This document shows, piece by piece, positions 60,601 through 64,000 of a stretch of DNA of 64,000 nucleotides (position 1 is its first letter; every line of letters begins with the position of its first letter). The translations under genes were made by a program, and so were the position numbers. Source of the DNA: Branchiostoma floridae (taxonomy: Eukaryota; Chordata; Leptocardii; Amphioxiformes; Branchiostomatidae); the NCBI RefSeq assembly GCF_000003815.2, contig NC_049981.1:23114192-23178191 (forward strand). The letters run 5' to 3'. The notes below the pieces were generated by a model. It was not told the origin of the DNA. It worked only from the letters and a program-made list of their open reading frames with translations, and did not search any database.

Positions 60601-62148
60601 GTCGAAGAAGGACATGACTGGGCTACTCACGTTCAGGACATATTATGCCGACATGGGTTCCAAAATGTTTGGCTCAACCCCGCTGTTAATGCCAAGCATT
60701 TTGGAAACTTATTTAAAGAGCGTCTTAAAGACACGTTTCTTTCTGGCTGGAGGGAACAACTCAAAAGCACCAGCAAACTCCAAACGTATTCAAAAATCAA
60801 AAAACACTTTGGCTTAGAAGAATATCTCACATCAATTCAAAATAGACCATTTACATACAGCATTACAAAATTGAGAATTAGTGCACATTGTTTAGAAATA
60901 GAAAAAGGTCGTCACCGTAACACACCAGCCACTCAGAGACTGTGTCCTACATGTCATGAAAATATCGAAGATGAACTCCACTTTGTTATGAAATGTCCTA
61001 CCTACGATAAAGAGAGAGAAACATTGTTTAAGAATATTAGAACCAAAACTCACTACTCTCTTACTGGTACAAAGAACGATATCTTCCATACACTGCTAAC
61101 GTGTTCATCTCATATATCCGTCTACGTAGGTCAGTTTCTTTATAATGTATTCCAAATGCGAGACCAGATCATTCATACATGACTGTACTATTATCGATAA
61201 TATTTTGTTGTTCTGTATGTAGCCTCGTAATACTATTGTCTGTATAGCTATTAGTTGTTGTTAGTTGCCATACATTGTACCTTGTGCGATCGTTGAGCAA
61301 TAAAATTCATTCAAATTCATTCTCAGTGATAGCATTTTGTCATCTGGGGCGCTTTCATTTTCACAGAGGTCTTGCTTATGGTTTATGTCATTGTTTTAAA
61401 GGGAGGAGCACACACAGGAATAAAGTTTTTTTTTTGCGATTAAATCACAGTGAAATTCTAAGGGTTGAAAAACTTGCATTTTTCTGGTCTCTAATATCCC
61501 TTAAGTTTAGAGAGTTATTTTTTTTAACATCTTCCATTTGATGCTTCTCTGTCCACTTCCAGATGTGCCCTTTCCAGTTCCAGTTGGGGCTATAGGAACA
61601 GAGTCTTCTTCATTGACAGGTGGGAATTTTCAGAATTCCAATCAGGAATGATGGGAAATTTCATCTATTAGTATTATATAAGATTATTTTGCCAGGCTAG
61701 GTTTTGTGACGTACAGTTTAATTTTAGATTTAATGATATGTATTCTCATCATCATCATTTGTCATCCTCTGAGGTGCGCTGCACTTAGTTTAATTTTAGA
61801 TTTAATGATATGTATGTTAGCTAACTATTATCCAGACCAAGTCCTAATGCTCTGATGGAAGACAATAGCTGGTGAGCTTCTTAAATCTATCAGTAACAGT
61901 ACTCTCCATTGTAGAATGAGGAAACCTCCAAAAAGTTGTGTACAAGTACCAGACTTCAAACCTCTAACCTTTGATATATAATGATGACATTGTTGTCTTA
62001 ACTTTGTCTAGTTTAGCTATAGGTTCTTACTAAGTTAAGGTTTGAAATCTGACAGTGTCCCTTCTATTCCAGAAGTGCTCCAGACGTCTGTGAAGAAGTA
62101 CTATGAGTTGAAACTGTCTCACTTTAAGCCTCTGATCTGGAATGACAA
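27620..62148 (+). CDS. Death-domain protein, probably NLR-like (3' end beyond a gap)
   Basis: Four exons: 27620-27766 (ATG at 27625), 39145-39402, 61563-61619 and 62073-62148 (cut by Ns). Every junction is phase 1 at a consensus splice site, and every internal exon is symmetrical. The first exon encodes a basic, serine-rich leader (MSESDAGLGSQTLPKERK...). The second is a complete Death domain. The third is a short linker (DVPFPVPVGAIGTESSS). The fourth begins a segment EVLQTSVKKYYELKLSHFKPLIWND that resembles the stretch preceding NACHT domains in large invertebrate NLR families. Death domains mediate homotypic assembly of signalling platforms in apoptosis and immunity. The NACHT part is inferred; it would lie in or after the gap at 62149. 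The second intron is 11.4 kb and the third 22.2 kb, both swollen by transposons. Confidence 0.75.
27960..28454. mobile_element. PIF/Harbinger-like MITE, TAA duplication
   Basis: Arms of about 33 bp pair: 'ggccacagcaagtaaat' and 'atttacttgctgtggcc', continuing through 'tttatggatgacatcc'. TAA flanks it (27957-27959, 28455-28457). It lies in the first intron of the Death-domain gene. Confidence 0.8.
30107..30190. repeat. Near-perfect 84-bp palindrome
   Basis: Two 42-bp arms meet at a central GAT|ATC; the outer parts read 'gatcagatgctggtacacc' and 'ggtgtaccagcatctgatc'. Only two positions differ (TAC versus CGC). The right arm runs into a reverse-transcriptase remnant, so it may be a 5' twin-priming or fold-back product. 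Confidence 0.85.
30191..30565 (+). pseudogene. 3' fragment of a non-LTR reverse transcriptase gene (CR1/L2 style)
   Basis: The reading YCGYIRPILEYGAPCW, then SAALTSKQSVALERVQKHAC, KMIIGRRYNSYSETLEQLNL and QRLSVRRRSLCVDFATK is the conserved region after the polymerase domain in CR1/Jockey-type elements. The start is cut by the palindrome; the end loses frame after about 30480 although 'ggcagaaacttacgcaactc' can still be aligned. It is not functional. Confidence 0.75.
31550..32620 (-). pseudogene. Two decayed 3' ends of a non-LTR element related to the intact copy at 41-61 kb
   Basis: On the - strand, KLRISVHPLEIEKWQHKKLP and a following CNYC...EIHVHF (about 32000-31880) align with KLRISAHCLEIEKGRHRNTP and CPTCHENIEDELHF near the C-terminus of the intact ORF2. 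Both 3' ends carry the same terminal words, reading on the - strand 'cttgcaattagc', 'gcatgaactttcaaataaac', at about 31555-31605 and 32205-32260. Frameshifts and stops are frequent. Confidence 0.6.
33005..33410 (-). pseudogene. Third truncated 3' end of the same non-LTR family, with a tRNA-like SINE piece
   Basis: The - strand carries 'gcatgaacttgcaaataaac' at 33020 and the 'ggcttctttttggaggcaaa'-type block at 33350 shared with the copies at 31680, 32330 and 36700. Between them, 33138-33200 on the - strand reads 'gtggtttgcacgttgcat' and 'ctgggttcaaatcccggga', which resembles a tRNA A and B box and suggests an embedded tRNA-derived SINE. Confidence 0.5.
34510..36880 (+). pseudogene. Non-LTR reverse transcriptase remnant interrupted by a 1.56-kb MITE
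   Basis: Before the insertion: LSNKARKAMHSLK and SLLRVFDSCVKPILL. After it: YGCEIWGTEKLNDTSPIEI, HNQFCKNILGV and FELGRFSTKHRYIRLTNVKYW. This is the post-polymerase thumb region of ORF2-type proteins. Removing 34605-36168 and one TTA joins the two halves in frame at L-YGCEIWG. The 3' end at about 36875 has the family tail 'gaacttgcaaataaac'. Confidence 0.75.
34605..36168. mobile_element. DNA element with GGGACTGTACGATATTTATC ends, TTA duplication
   Basis: The left end 'gggactgtacgatatttatc' and right end 'gataaatatcgtacggtccc' are inverted and continue into G-runs and 'ggagggctggtgc'. TTA flanks it at 34602-34604 and 36169-36171. Subterminal 'gggggagggccatgttaatt' is repeated three times on the left and similarly on the right. 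A TWA duplication suggests the Harbinger group. It encodes no transposase. A solitary left end of the family ('ggactgtacagtatttagc') is at 39444. Confidence 0.8.
37925..38040 (+). repeat. 3' tail of a non-LTR element with (CTA)n end
   Basis: 'ctgccctcgcaattcagcct' leads to 'ctaaataaaccagtctacta' and a CTACTACTACCAC run. A 3' UTR-like stretch with AATAAA and a trinucleotide tail is typical of CR1/L2-type insertions. The stretch from 36880 to 39140 otherwise shows no gene. Confidence 0.5.
39145..39402 (+). CDS. Death-domain exon
   Basis: This exon encodes about 86 residues: KYFFYVKEKVSSDWKDLAFH, then LGLEQPDINSIEGRNRDDKS, RCMDLLEEWLKRNRERATIE and VLMEALSEANLQSVVDGL. The W-x-x-L-A helix, the I-x-x-I turn and the final W...L..AL pattern are those of a Death domain of about 80 residues with all six helices accounted for. 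It is flanked by 'cacag' and 'ag|gtaggg' and is a symmetrical phase 1-1 exon, as expected of a mobile domain. Confidence 0.85.
40550..41240 (-). pseudogene. C-terminal remnant of a restriction-like-endonuclease non-LTR element ORF
   Basis: Read on the - strand: LTIIWHKTCGAKKANLKHIL, SACSFKQGRYTWRHNQALRI, then TVDLDNRLVFPRTICETTLR, PDIVLWSPAQRTVVIVKLTV, SWEENVQAAFERK, a frameshift near 40790, and YPVEVGCRGFVGTS to KDQKWG. The C-x-C...H...C finger followed by PD-x(n)-(E/K)-L-T is the C-terminal part of R2/Hero-like ORFs as I know them. The position normally written V-E-L-T is V-K-L-T here. The frameshift and missing 5' part show that it is dead. The intact element begins right after it. Confidence 0.6.
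41387..43555 (+). CDS. Retrotransposon ORF1 protein with coiled coil and SGNH esterase domain
   Basis: The protein has 722 residues and no internal stop. Residues 1-140 form a basic N-terminal region ending in a small globular part (VLSIHFWRNGTICIQGSAF). About 265-370 is a long heptad-rich coiled coil (E, K, Q, L). About 458-630 is an SGNH/GDSL-type esterase: block I VYTDSIWKAVN with the serine, block III LHVGSNDL with N, and block V RRDGIHLDE with the catalytic D-H pair. Residues about 645-680 hold three GQDRPQQNR repeats, likely RNA-binding. In CR1/L2-type elements ORF1 forms ribonucleoprotein with the element RNA; the role of the esterase is not settled. The start is the first ATG after the 5' UTR. 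Confidence 0.85.
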   Translation: MMAGIRSTRASTRAKNSTKWWNVSASKIPADETIYTDYNDEAKTSPCNTKFVTTTDRVPVWVKVCKLRYNEEYGKQSGQKVEWRDGDQADVLIVTETEQKDGKVQESCVLSIHFWRNGTICIQGSAFLEWTDKIFPNLKKKVEGTLNSNCQNGDPSESDAGGNTDHDTGSNTFTTPKGKTFLSSEIVDTSSETIDHSDETPVKVPVGTPRKTNRFRKAVENFISPFRTPTSTESPLNSSKNVLDFENTPIPSDTVDKSTTHDHITRDIQKHYTDLVDLVNTLQVEVKAFKDEQGTQKNEFEKKLKAVSGELTKQLEEEQKRHANERKSVNDRHNEEMATLTAKCESLQSLVEKQQQQIAKLQEVTDSIQLSQSISKMRTYAQTVAMNPGAQQVSAKNCNSKDNGTNNTTDDKTMEPGAVHANHATTQPTTEEADSDVEPTQQVPSQEGPPVPTEESKQVRVYTDSIWKAVNVSRMFPNLSTHKDKTSTISDATKKLETIHDPGTSYAILHVGSNDLDNSKHDDSSVQDCLQKTEELVSIAKASFPKATIVLSQVLPRGNDLQSDLNKNIKDYNQSVLQRYKDEEKLLYVRHKKLSTSRHLYRRDGIHLDEVTGTSLLVADVKRTIRSVENRYDPGHSRENRRQFPHPGQDRPYQNRGQDRPQQNRGQDRPQQNRGRDGSWRADENYTPGERSRPDRYRPQVNTPHEDIVNLAYKLKELLNNF
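43771..44509 (+). CDS. ORF2 5' part: APE endonuclease, interrupted before its SDH motif
   Basis: This part encodes 246 residues of an exonuclease III-like endonuclease: RLSSWNIQGSL (N), VCIQETWL (E), FRSDRK...GGVALLFKR, CIYLPPE, LLLGDLNSRTS (D/N) and STVDYCITS. The final S-D-H motif lies at 58249, after the insertion. As the genome stands the frame reads on into the inverted repeat and stops at 44829, giving a 352-residue protein that lacks the active-site histidine. The ATG follows a pyrimidine-rich stretch; the 215-bp spacer after ORF1 suggests reinitiation or IRES-like translation. Confidence 0.85.
44545..44670. repeat. Left subterminal array of a CCACACGATGTGTGG palindrome (about 6 units)
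   Basis: Units of 20-21 bp read 'ggaaactccacacatcgtgt'. Each contains the near-palindrome CCACAC-at/gt-GTGTGG. The mirrored array at 57955-58175 has about 11 units. Regular spacing and dyad symmetry suggest transposase or host-factor binding sites. Confidence 0.8.
45022..45446. repeat. Direct duplication inside the left end of the giant element
   Basis: 'gtcctaggggaatcatcat' through 'cgcaaattccctcctatg', 'cggtcgtagtatgttc' and 'agtatttaactaaac' at 45022-45166 recurs at 45323-45446. The second copy lies just inside the inner edge of the inverted repeat and is not matched on the right side. Confidence 0.75.
45901..46076. mobile_element. Fold-back MITE, second copy of the family at 11554
   Basis: 'atgacccacctg' pairs with 'gcgggtcaggtcat', and 'tatggtgtcataaggcctgg' with 'ccaggccttatgacaccata'. 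The centre carries 'ttcgcttcactcat'. It is inside the giant element. Confidence 0.75.
46270..46989. mobile_element. MITE with CAGACAACACTT arms, TTA duplication
   Basis: Arms of about 40 bp: 'tatacagacaacactttcat' and 'atataagtgttgtctgttt' with 'agtcgtgcga' / 'tcgcacgact'. TTA lies at 46267-46269 and 46990-46992. The interior is GC-richer ('gtcgccggcgacggg'). Confidence 0.7.
48450..50065. repeat. Dispersed repeat copies ending in a CTTCGCC/GGCGAAGG word
   Basis: About 48450-48715 and 49490-50060 share 'acacacacacac' tracts, 'cccgctgcagtacc', 'gcgaccgctactcaatacc' / 'gcaaccgcaactcaaatacc' and 'accttcgcc' or 'ggcgaaggtaatg' at an end. They look like copies of one non-autonomous element on either side of the MITE at 48834. 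Family not identified. Confidence 0.4.
48834..49195. mobile_element. PIF/Harbinger-like MITE (GGCCATACC ends), TAA duplication
   Basis: 'ggccataccaatttaat' faces 'attaaatcggtgtggcc', continuing through 'ttcttggttcacgga' and its complement. TAA lies at 48831-48833 and 49196-49198. It is a close relative of 52584-53021, in the opposite orientation. Confidence 0.8.
50511..51704. mobile_element. MITE/long non-autonomous element rich in CTCGGCCGAG, TAA duplication
   Basis: The left end 'agcccccctttacaaat'-like (50511) and right end 'attgtaaagccggct' (51704) are inverted, with TAA at 50508-50510 and 51705-51707. An internal copy of the end, 'catttgtaaagggggcaga', at about 51580 suggests a partial duplication. 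Short dyads such as 'gctcggccgag' recur for about 450 bp. The 153-residue - strand ORF here (50526-50987) is a product of that repetition. Confidence 0.65.
52584..53021. mobile_element. PIF/Harbinger-like MITE (GGCCATACC ends), TAA duplication
   Basis: The ends 'ggccataccaattta' and 'taaattggtatggcc' are flanked by TAA (52581-52583, 53022-53024). Shares 'aaattttcaccattaa', 'caactttctggtgtag' and 'agctgaaaactttt' with 48834-49195. Confidence 0.8.
53043..54823. mobile_element. Element with identical 450-bp terminal direct repeats (TRIM-like)
   Basis: 53043-53492 and 54374-54823 read the same with no difference I could find; 881 bp of non-coding DNA separates them. The flanking words 'ccctcta' (53037-53043) and 'ccctcta' (54820-54826) allow a 5-bp duplication CTCTA with repeats running GAGCAGTGACC ... 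GGTCATTGCC. Directly after the first repeat comes 'taggggcccgaacttgag', which is reminiscent of a primer-binding site. No purine tract and no TG...CA ends are seen. A recent unequal duplication is the alternative. Each repeat contains 'cctgacgtttcgttctcg'. Confidence 0.6.
55420..55631. mobile_element. Fold-back MITE, 9-bp duplication (CATCAGGAT/CACCAGGAT)
   Basis: Arms of about 85 bp: 'tactctccaagcagaggttt' mirrors 'aacctctgcttggagagta', and 'ttttttagtcg' mirrors 'cgactaaaaaa'. Flanking 9-mers differ by one base, which hints at a Mutator-type origin. Confidence 0.7.
56019..56305 (+). mobile_element. SINE with a 5S rRNA-derived head
   Basis: 56019-56139 (121 nt) aligns along its length with 5S rRNA: 'gctacggccac' at the start, 'gatctcggaagttaagca' (box A region), 'gtgcttggatgggagacc' (box C) and 'ttgctgtagcct' at the end. 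Changes in the middle make it a derivative, not a gene. It runs on into a body with 'cgggagggacg', 'acgggggtcccgtg' and 'gaggtgcctcgacc', and ends in an ATT repeat. This is the SINE3 layout, transcribed by RNA polymerase III from an internal promoter. Spread needs a partner reverse transcriptase; which one cannot be told here. Confidence 0.8.
56354..56487. repeat. Tandem duplication of about 66 bp
   Basis: 'gcagatcttggggtgaaag' through 'ttttgagcagcccagctctt' occurs twice in succession, followed by 'caccccaaattgggg' which can pair with the unit's own start. Confidence 0.8.
57955..58175. repeat. Right subterminal array of the CCACACGATGTGTGG palindrome (about 11 units)
   Basis: About eleven 20-21 bp units, e.g. 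'gtttccacacgatgtgtgga', with small changes (CGA, CAA, gtgggg). It mirrors the shorter left array. The many overlapping ORFs here on all frames are artefacts of the repeat. Confidence 0.8.
58214..61182 (+). CDS. ORF2 3' part: end of APE endonuclease, reverse transcriptase, C-terminal zinc motif
   Basis: Starting with QYFKVHDPTWMSDHCQISV (the S-D-H of the endonuclease), this frame is open to 61182. Reverse-transcriptase blocks: NYRGIAISSCVGKLFTFILN, FQSGFRKDFRTSDN, LYTCFVDFRKAFDSVW (first aspartate), GVRQGCNISPLLFNLYINDF and IFWADDLVLVSKS (catalytic DD), then YLGVDITPSGSF. The C-terminus has LRISAHCLEIEKG and CPTCHENIEDELHF...KC, a CCHC-type finger. Joined to 43771-44509 it gives about 1235 residues. 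As it stands, translation could begin at the ATG at 58246, leaving an RT without endonuclease. Confidence 0.9.
61563..61619 (+). CDS. Linker exon of the Death-domain gene
   Basis: A 57-bp symmetrical phase 1-1 exon between 'cttccag' and 'acag|gtggga' encoding DVPFPVPVGAIGTESSSLT. Its first codon is shared with the Death-domain exon (G+AT). The prolines suggest a flexible linker. Confidence 0.65.
62073..62148 (+). CDS. Pre-NACHT exon of the Death-domain gene, truncated by a gap
   Basis: After 'ctattccag' the frame reads EVLQTSVKKYYELKLSHFKP and LIWND, then 100 N. The pattern of aromatic and basic residues followed by P-L-x-W-x-D is seen just before NACHT domains in lancelet-type NLRs. Phase matches the preceding exon. 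Confidence 0.6.
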
Positions 62149-62248
62149 NNNNNNNNNNNNNNNNNNNNNNNNNNNNNNNNNNNNNNNNNNNNNNNNNNNN
62201 NNNNNNNNNNNNNNNNNNNNNNNNNNNNNNNNNNNNNNNNNNNNNNNN
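62149..62248. other. Assembly gap (100 N)
   Basis: Cuts the last visible exon of the Death-domain gene; the NACHT-coding exon would be expected here or beyond the window. Confidence 0.95.
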
Positions 62249-62876
62249 TTCGTCATTTTTAGTATTATCTGTTTAACGGTTTTCTGAAAAGAATGGAATG
62301 CATGTTACGTAACCTTACAGATAAAAAGAAAGTCGAGTGTAGCATTACGTTTTATCTCACAATGGCGAAGGGAGATGCTGATACACTGACGTATCAGTTT
62401 AAGCAATTAAGGTAAAATACTAGTACATAGACGTAAATCGTACTTACATGACAGGAACATCGCACTTACATAACGGAGGGTGTGGATGTATTCTACAGTA
62501 AAAGTCGTTAGAATGCTGCAAATTGTATATTCAGAATCTTATGATTTTCATGGCATCACTGTAACCGGTGGCAAGCTTAACCCCTTATCTAAAAATTTGC
62601 GGTAACTGAAAGTTCTGCTCCAAAGCTACATGTATTCAAGTACATGTATTCAAGTACTTTAACGGTGTCAGCATTCTCACAAGGCCAACTACTCCACGTA
62701 GAAAACATAAACATAGTGCAACTCTATACTTTGTCATTGTTTTACAGTGGGCTTGGTTGTCGATCGTTTTGTTGTTTTCGTAGAAGGTAGTCTGTGTTTC
62801 TTGTTGTCAAGACAGACGCCCACTCGTATGCATGTATCGGGCTAGTCAAAGCAGCCGTCGGTAAATATCGCTGTAA

Positions 62877-63691
62877 TACCCCCTTCACAATAGGCGCGAT
62901 TCGATCGGAAGACTAGTTTACGAACTCTGATTGACATTTTCGTGAGTAAGACGTCCGGTGTTCTCACGATCATCTTGCGATTTTTAGGGATCGCCGGCAG
63001 TTTCCAGGAGTCTTACGACGGTCGCGGTGCAGCGAAACATGTTCTTAACATATGCGACTAGTCGAAGGAAATCTCCAAAATCGCACAGCTGTTACCGAGT
63101 CGCAGATTGTGCGTACAAATCGTGCGTACCTTGCAAGGGTATCGGTCAATAGTCTTGCGTCAATCCAACGATTGAAGACCGATAGGCGAGCAAAGACATA
63201 GTTATTAATCATCGAGCGTAAATCGGATGGCGAACGCCCGTCAGTTGGGCAACGTTCGGGCGACGTTCGTCCGACTTCCGTTTGTTTACAAATATTGAAT
63301 TTCTGGGAATGCGAGGGTAATTCTAACATTGTGGCCCCTGTGGCAGTATGTAGGCTGACTTTGTGACACACTTTCTTTTCTTGCGTCATTTCTATTATGC
63401 CCGCGCATTCCATTCATTGTTTAAAAAGATTACGACAACAAAATAAGCAACATTTATTGATCTCTTGCCTTTTTTTAGGAACGTTTTGTGTTACCTTGTC
63501 CGCGTGCAAGAGGTCATGGGAGGTTTATTATCATAGATTTATTCACCGTCGATCTCACGAGCCTCGCGTATATGTGAGGGGGACAGTTTTGAGGCGAAAA
63601 ATACGCAAGACCATCTTAAGATCTTAAAATCAGCCGACCTTCCTGCGATCGCGAAGAACGTCCGAAGATCGTATATAATGTGAAGGGGGTA
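62877..63691. mobile_element. MITE with TACCCCCTTCACA ends, TAA duplication
   Basis: The left end 'tacccccttcacaatagg' and right end 'ataatgtgaagggggta' are flanked by TAA (62874-62876, 63692-63694). Subterminal 'cgatcggaagactag' faces 'cgtccgaagatcg'. Belongs with 10178-10405. Confidence 0.8.
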
Positions 63692-63694
63692 TAA

Positions 63695-64000
63695 TACCCC
63701 CCTCACATTAGGCGAAAATCGATCGGAAGACTAGTCTACGAGCTCTACATGACATTTTCGTGAGTAAGACGTCCGGTGTTCTCACGATCATCTTGCGATT
63801 TTTAGGGATCGCCGGCGATTTTCAGGGGTCGTACAATAGCCGCGGTGCAGTGAAACATGTTCTTAACATAAGTGACAAGTCGCAGGAGATCTCTGAGATC
63901 GCAGAGCTCGTTACCGAGTCGCAGATCGTGCGTGCAAATCGTGCGTACCTCGCAAGGGTATCGGTCAATAGTCTTGCGTCAATCCAACGATTGAAGACCG
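63695..64000. mobile_element. Second tandem copy of the TACCCCC MITE, cut by the window end
   Basis: Starts 'tacccccctcacattagg' immediately after the shared TAA and follows the first copy closely ('gagtaagacgtccggtgttc', 'ttagggatcgccggc', 'gttcttaacata'). Only its left 306 bp are in view. Confidence 0.8.

Larger units (their letters stand above)
41245..61320 (+). mobile_element. Full-length non-LTR (APE-type) retrotransposon, split by a 13.7-kb insertion
   Basis: The 5' UTR starts near 'ctcaagatggcggacgg' (41253). ORF1 is 41387-43555, a 215-bp spacer follows, and ORF2 is 43771-44509 continued at 58214-61182. The 3' UTR ends 'caataaaattcattcaaatt' with an ATTCATTCAA-type tail at about 61320 rather than poly(A). 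Without the insertion the element is about 6.4 kb. Both ORFs are open, so it was probably recently active. The esterase ORF1 and APE endonuclease place it in the CR1/L2/Rex or related Jockey-like groups; I do not assign a clade. Exact target duplications at its own ends were not found. Confidence 0.85.

Overview
This window looks like invertebrate deuterostome DNA, most probably a lancelet (Branchiostoma-type) nuclear scaffold. Four interrupted genes with GT-AG introns can be read, one of them a Death-domain gene of a kind expanded in amphioxus. They sit in DNA dominated by MITEs and non-LTR retrotransposons. The species is an inference from gene content and repeat style, not from a search. 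Six N-gaps (5259-5358, 7980-8904, 15815-15914, 23475-23485, 25921-26020, 62149-62248) interrupt the sequence and remove probable exons.

Layout. 1-7.4 kb: repeats only, with a roughly 5.1 kb inverted-repeat element holding two tandem arrays. 7.4-13.8 kb: an ATP-grasp ligase-like gene on the + strand, six confident exons plus a possible first exon, with small MITEs in its introns. 13.85-16.5 kb: a FAD-dependent oxidoreductase on the - strand ending in a peroxisomal AKL signal; its stop lies 95 bp from the ATP-grasp stop, so the pair is convergent. 16.8-22.2 kb: DNA transposons, including a three-level nest with 9-bp target duplications and two elements with TA duplications. 23.3 kb: the first exon of a 2-hydroxyacid oxidase-like gene, cut by a gap. 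23.6-27.5 kb: MITEs and a coding-like minisatellite. 27.6-62.1 kb: four exons, all joined in phase 1, of a Death-domain gene that probably runs on into a NACHT-type ATPase; its introns are 11.4, 22.2 and 0.45 kb. 62.2-64 kb: MITEs in tandem.

The 22.2-kb intron holds the most striking structure. A full-length, apparently intact non-LTR retrotransposon (41.2-61.3 kb; ORF1 with an SGNH esterase, ORF2 with APE endonuclease and reverse transcriptase) is split inside its endonuclease domain by a 13.7-kb DNA element (44510-58211). That element has inverted repeats of about 0.8-0.9 kb, subterminal arrays of a short palindrome, and a TA target duplication. Removing the element and one TA restores the ORF2 reading frame. 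Its interior contains no transposase that I can recognise, only further nested repeats: Harbinger-like MITEs, a 5S-rRNA-derived SINE, and a 1.8-kb element with 450-bp identical direct repeats.

The protein-coding genes do not form an operon and show no obvious joint pathway, except that the FAD oxidoreductase (by its C-terminal signal) and the hydroxyacid oxidase (by family) are both likely peroxisomal oxidases.
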